From Lentisphaerota bacterium (lineage in GTDB: Bacteria > Verrucomicrobiota > Lentisphaeria > Oligosphaerales > Oligosphaeraceae), in assembly GCA_012800625.1 (NCBI GenBank), contig JAAZIY010000094.1:1-15117 (forward strand): a stretch of 15,117 bases of DNA, written 5' to 3'. The notes under the pieces are model-generated. The model was not told where the DNA came from. It ran no database searches and worked only from the letters and a program-made list of their open reading frames with translations. Of this stretch, positions 12,981 to 15,117 are shown in pieces; positions within the stretch are counted from its first letter, which is position 1; each line of letters opens with the position of its first letter. The position numbers were made by a program, and so were the translations under genes.

Positions 12981-13784
12981 ATGCAAAAAATCAATGTGAC
13001 GATTTGGAACGAGTTCAGACACGAGAAAGAGGACTCGCCGGTGGGAGAGTTGATTCGCGGCTTCTATCCGGACGGCTTGCACAACTGCCTGGCAAAAAAC
13101 CTGGCCGCGGATGACTTTGTCATCAAAGCGGTCTCCTTGGATGAGCCTGAACAGGGCTTGCCCGACCAGGTCTTGCAAAACACCGAGGCTTTGCTCTGGT
13201 GGGGACACTGCGCGCATGCCGAGGTCAATGACGAACTGGTGACCAAAATTCAGCGGCGCGTCCTGCAGGGAATGGGCCTGATAGTCCTGCACTCCGGGCA
13301 CATGTCCAAGATTTTCCGCCGCCTGATGGGCACCGCCTGCCGTCTGCGCTGGCGCGAGGCCGGCGAAAAAGAACGCCTCTGGGTGGTGTCGCCGTCCCAC
13401 CCCATAGCCCAGGGCATACCCGAGACCTTTACCATCCCCCACCATGAAATGTACGGCGAGCCCTTTGACATACCCAAGGACGGCGACCTCGTTTTCATGT
13501 CCTGGTACGAAGGCGGCAATGTATTCCGCAGCGGAGTCGCCTTTGCACGCGACAGAGGAAGGCTCTTCTATTTCTCGCCCGGACATGAGACCTTCCCGGT
13601 GTTCCACGACCCGGTCATCATCAAAATCATTGCCAATGCCATACGCTGGGCAGCACCCGCACAGGCAGTGCAAGACCGAATTACGGCGCAACCCGACGCG
13701 CTGGAGAAAATTTACTCCGACAATCCGCTGGCTGCTTTGGACACCAGCGGCATACATCAGACAAAACAAAAGGAAGAGGCATGA
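12981..13784 (+). CDS. ThuA-like protein (trehalose utilization family)
   Basis: A 267-residue member of the ThuA family, which has a class I glutamine-amidotransferase-like fold. Typical segments are VTIWNEFRHE at the N-terminus, ALLWWGHCAHAEVND, LIVLHSGHMSKIFRRLMG, PSHPIAQGIPETFTIPHHEMYGEPFDIP and FYFSPGHETFPVFHDPVI. In rhizobia ThuA works with the dehydrogenase ThuB in trehalose and related disaccharide use through 3-keto intermediates. The same pairing is seen here, since the next gene overlaps it by 4 bp (ATGA) and encodes a Gfo/Idh/MocA protein. A GGGAA at 12969-12973 precedes ATG 12981. The exact activity of bacterial ThuA proteins with this motif set is not well settled. I would not assume trehalose as the substrate. 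Confidence 0.87.
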   Translation: MQKINVTIWNEFRHEKEDSPVGELIRGFYPDGLHNCLAKNLAADDFVIKAVSLDEPEQGLPDQVLQNTEALLWWGHCAHAEVNDELVTKIQRRVLQGMGLIVLHSGHMSKIFRRLMGTACRLRWREAGEKERLWVVSPSHPIAQGIPETFTIPHHEMYGEPFDIPKDGDLVFMSWYEGGNVFRSGVAFARDRGRLFYFSPGHETFPVFHDPVIIKIIANAIRWAAPAQAVQDRITAQPDALEKIYSDNPLAALDTSGIHQTKQKEEA

Positions 13785-14773
13785 AAAAGCCGAGGATTTC
13801 TTTCATCGCCGCCGGCCGCATGGCCAACGCCATGGCCGCGGAACTCAAGCAGGCCAAACAAGCCGAACTCGTCGGCGTCTACGACCCCCTGCAAGACCGT
13901 AGCGCCGAGTTTCTCCAGCGCCACGCCTTGCAGAAGGTCTATCAGTCCGCCGAGGAGCTGATTGCCGACAAAAGCCTGGACGGCATAGTCATCTGCAACT
14001 ATGGCGACCAGCACTGCCGGAGCATGCTTGATTGCATGGCGGCGGGACACAAGAGCATCTTCTGCGAAAAACCAGCCGTCAGAAAACTCGAGGAGATTGA
14101 CGTCCTGCGCCAGGCCGCGGCAAAATCAGGTGCCAACATCATGATTGGGCATCATCGCAGACACGCGCCGCTGAATCAGCGCATCAAAGAATTGCTGGAC
14201 GAAAAAAGGCTGGGAAGACTCCGATTCGCTAAAATCCATTTTTGCAATGCCGGCTATGCCAGACAATGGGGAGACTATTTTGCCAGCTACGCAAGATCCG
14301 GTGGAACCACCTTGGACATGGCCAGCCATTACGCCGACTTGCTGAACTGGTTCTTCGGCAGACCAAAAACGGTCTCCGCCAGGGCAGTCATGTTCGAGCG
14401 CAGCCTGTCTGCCGATGAACCGCCCTGCGACTATGTCAGTGCCACCATTTCATACGACAAGGGCTTCTTCTGTGGACTGGAATCGTCTTACCAACGCTAC
14501 GGCCAGACTTATGACCGCATCGAGATTTATGGGGACAAGCATACTCTCGTCAGCGACTTCAACACCCTTCAGCTGTATAACGCCGAAGAGAAAACCGAGC
14601 TTAGGATAATCGACAACCAGCTCACCCGCCTGCGCCAGGCCCAGGCCTTCTGCAATATGATCCTTGACGGCAAGCCCCGGCAAGTCACCCTGGATGAGGG
14701 CCTGGAGGCCGCCAGGCTCGCCCTCGCCATGCTCGAATCAAGCGAGTCGGAAGGTAAGCTGCTACGGTTTTGA
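13781..14773 (+). CDS. Gfo/Idh/MocA-family oxidoreductase (copy 2, ThuB-like partner)
   Basis: A 330-residue dehydrogenase whose ATG overlaps the thuA-like stop as ATGA, with AGGAAGAGG just upstream, so translation is probably coupled. FCEKP puts EKP at 96-98, and TTLDMASHYADLLNWFFG supplies D179 and H183 as the likely catalytic pair. The dinucleotide fingerprint is altered: A10-x-G12-x-x-A15 (FIAAGRMANAM) instead of GxGxxG. The protein shares long blocks with copy 1 at 10231-11253, including NWFFGRP, P-DYV, SSyQR-G and EIYGdK, and the two end similarly (LAMLESS against LAMIESA). Together with the ThuA-like protein it probably oxidises a hexose unit, but the substrate is unknown. Confidence 0.85.
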   Translation: MKKPRISFIAAGRMANAMAAELKQAKQAELVGVYDPLQDRSAEFLQRHALQKVYQSAEELIADKSLDGIVICNYGDQHCRSMLDCMAAGHKSIFCEKPAVRKLEEIDVLRQAAAKSGANIMIGHHRRHAPLNQRIKELLDEKRLGRLRFAKIHFCNAGYARQWGDYFASYARSGGTTLDMASHYADLLNWFFGRPKTVSARAVMFERSLSADEPPCDYVSATISYDKGFFCGLESSYQRYGQTYDRIEIYGDKHTLVSDFNTLQLYNAEEKTELRIIDNQLTRLRQAQAFCNMILDGKPRQVTLDEGLEAARLALAMLESSESEGKLLRF

Positions 14774-14812
14774 AGCGCAAGCCACATCCTGTAACAAGCC
14801 GTTTGATGGAAA

Positions 14813-14849
14813 AAGCCCTGTTGGCCTCCGCAACCTTAATGCAGGGCTT
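14813..14849 (+). terminator. Possible terminator hairpin after the thu-like operon
   Basis: An 8-bp perfect inverted repeat encloses 21 bases and begins 40 bp after the last stop codon. There is no T-run, so it would be at best a weak or Rho-aided terminator, or a 3' end stabiliser. Confidence 0.25.
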
Positions 14850-14860
14850 ACAAAACTCGG

Positions 14861-14895
14861 CGTGTCTTTGTGCCCCTTGGTGGCCTCGCTGTGCA
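14861..14895 (+). repeat. Decamer array 9, degenerate
   Basis: Degenerate units (CGTGTCTTTGTGCCCCTTGGTGG) followed by GTGC and an A8 run continue the same pattern as arrays 2, 5 and 8, where the units give way to A-rich sequence. Confidence 0.45.
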
Positions 14896-14914
14896 AAAAA
14901 AACCGATCATTTGT

Positions 14915-14933
14915 GGCGCCCCTACAGGGCGCC
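14915..14933. repeat. GC-rich hairpin of interspersed-repeat type
   Basis: GGCGCCC (14915-14921) and GGGCGCC (14927-14933) pair around CTACA. A G8 run and TTACCCAGGGTGGCGCTC follow. I recognise this layout, a CCCCTACAGGGG-like hairpin then TTACCCAGGGT, from interspersed repeats in other genomes, but cannot verify that here. Confidence 0.5.
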
Positions 14934-15000
14934 GGATTCGGGGGGGGTTACCCAGGGTGGCGCTCATGGCGGGGTCGGGCGTAGCGATCTGGCATATAAA

Positions 15001-15027
15001 TCGGACGAATCGGACGAATCGGACATA
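15001..15027 (+). repeat. 9-bp tandem repeat, three units
   Basis: TCGGACGAA occurs twice in perfect tandem and a third time as TCGGACATA. Both strands give open low-complexity frames, which explains the short spurious reading frames here. Confidence 0.75.
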
Positions 15028-15053
15028 TCGATCAGAAGTGGCGGGGTCGGAGC

Positions 15054-15071
15054 GCCGGCATCCTTGCCGGC
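15054..15071. repeat. GC-rich hairpin near the right edge
   Basis: GCCGGCA (15054-15060) and TGCCGGC (15065-15071) form a 7-bp stem with a TCCT loop. No T-run follows on either strand, so it is probably another dispersed-repeat hairpin rather than a terminator. Confidence 0.5.
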
Positions 15072-15117
15072 ATACAACCAACTAAGATAAAAACAAACCA
15101 GAGATTAAAACCAACCA

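Larger units (their letters stand above)
14774..15117. other. Non-coding repeat-rich 3' region
   Basis: The last 344 bp hold no convincing gene. In order they contain an 8-bp inverted repeat (AAGCCCTG 14813-14820, CAGGGCTT 14842-14849), a degenerate decamer stretch and a GC-rich hairpin followed by a G8 run and TTACCCAGGGTGGCGCTC. A 9-bp tandem repeat, a second GC-rich hairpin and an A-rich tail follow. Short open frames here have low-complexity products such as SDESDES and VRFVRF and are best seen as repeat artefacts. Confidence 0.7.

Noticed and set aside
15001..15081. Small proteins with SDESDES or VRFVRF repeats
   Set aside because: They are direct translations of the 9-bp tandem repeat and have no start context.
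1..15117. tRNA, rRNA or known riboswitch
   Set aside because: No cloverleaf, conserved rRNA segment or glmS-like or other riboswitch motif was seen in the gaps.

Overview
The window is a GC-rich bacterial segment with thirteen protein genes, all on the + strand. It is almost entirely sugar catabolism, with one DeoR-type regulator at the left end. No transporter, glycoside hydrolase, rRNA, tRNA, CRISPR array, integrase or transposase could be found. Shine-Dalgarno sites of the AGGAG or AAGGA type precede most genes. The mix of ThuA-like and Gfo/Idh/MocA proteins, Nag enzymes and many simple-sequence intergenic repeats reminds me of the PVC group, perhaps Lentisphaerota or a relative. That is an impression, not a measurement.

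Layout. Positions 1-410 are non-coding and hold a composite repeat, then an AT-rich promoter with a 24-bp dyad. A DeoR/GlpR-type regulator (411-1163) is followed by a PfkB-family sugar kinase (1245-2150), an IolB-type isomerase (2232-3035) and an FGGY kinase (3144-4664). Next comes a tight redox unit: an AGPS/GlcD-like FAD oxidase (4746-6194), a GlcF/Hdr-like Fe-S protein (6196-7236) and a xylose-isomerase-like TIM-barrel protein (7262-8068). Then come NagB (8163-8939) and NagA (8944-10098), a Gfo/Idh/MocA dehydrogenase (10231-11253) and an L-fucose/L-arabinose-isomerase-like protein (11328-12686). After a 294-bp gap with its own promoter and palindrome, a ThuA-like protein (12981-13784) overlaps a second Gfo/Idh/MocA dehydrogenase (13781-14773). 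The last 344 bp are non-coding and rich in hairpins and short tandem repeats.

How the genes may work together. NagA and NagB convert GlcNAc-6-phosphate to fructose-6-phosphate. IolB, a PfkB kinase, a TIM-barrel isomerase and a Gfo/Idh dehydrogenase resemble parts of the inositol pathway, but recognisable IolD, IolJ and IolA are absent. The FAD/Fe-S pair next to an FGGY kinase suggests oxidation of a hydroxy-acid-type sugar derivative, with electrons passed to the respiratory chain. The most economical reading is a locus for a mixed substrate with an N-acetylhexosamine part and a second sugar, cyclitol or uronate part. The substrate cannot be fixed from sequence alone.

The most unusual feature is outside the genes. 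Arrays of a 10-bp unit close to CCCTTCGTGT occupy nearly every gap of more than about 80 bp, in both orientations, and are missing from the tight gene junctions. Two larger copies that contain such arrays form an imperfect inverted repeat (about 1-244 and 12713-12848). It brackets the regulator-to-isomerase block of eleven genes.
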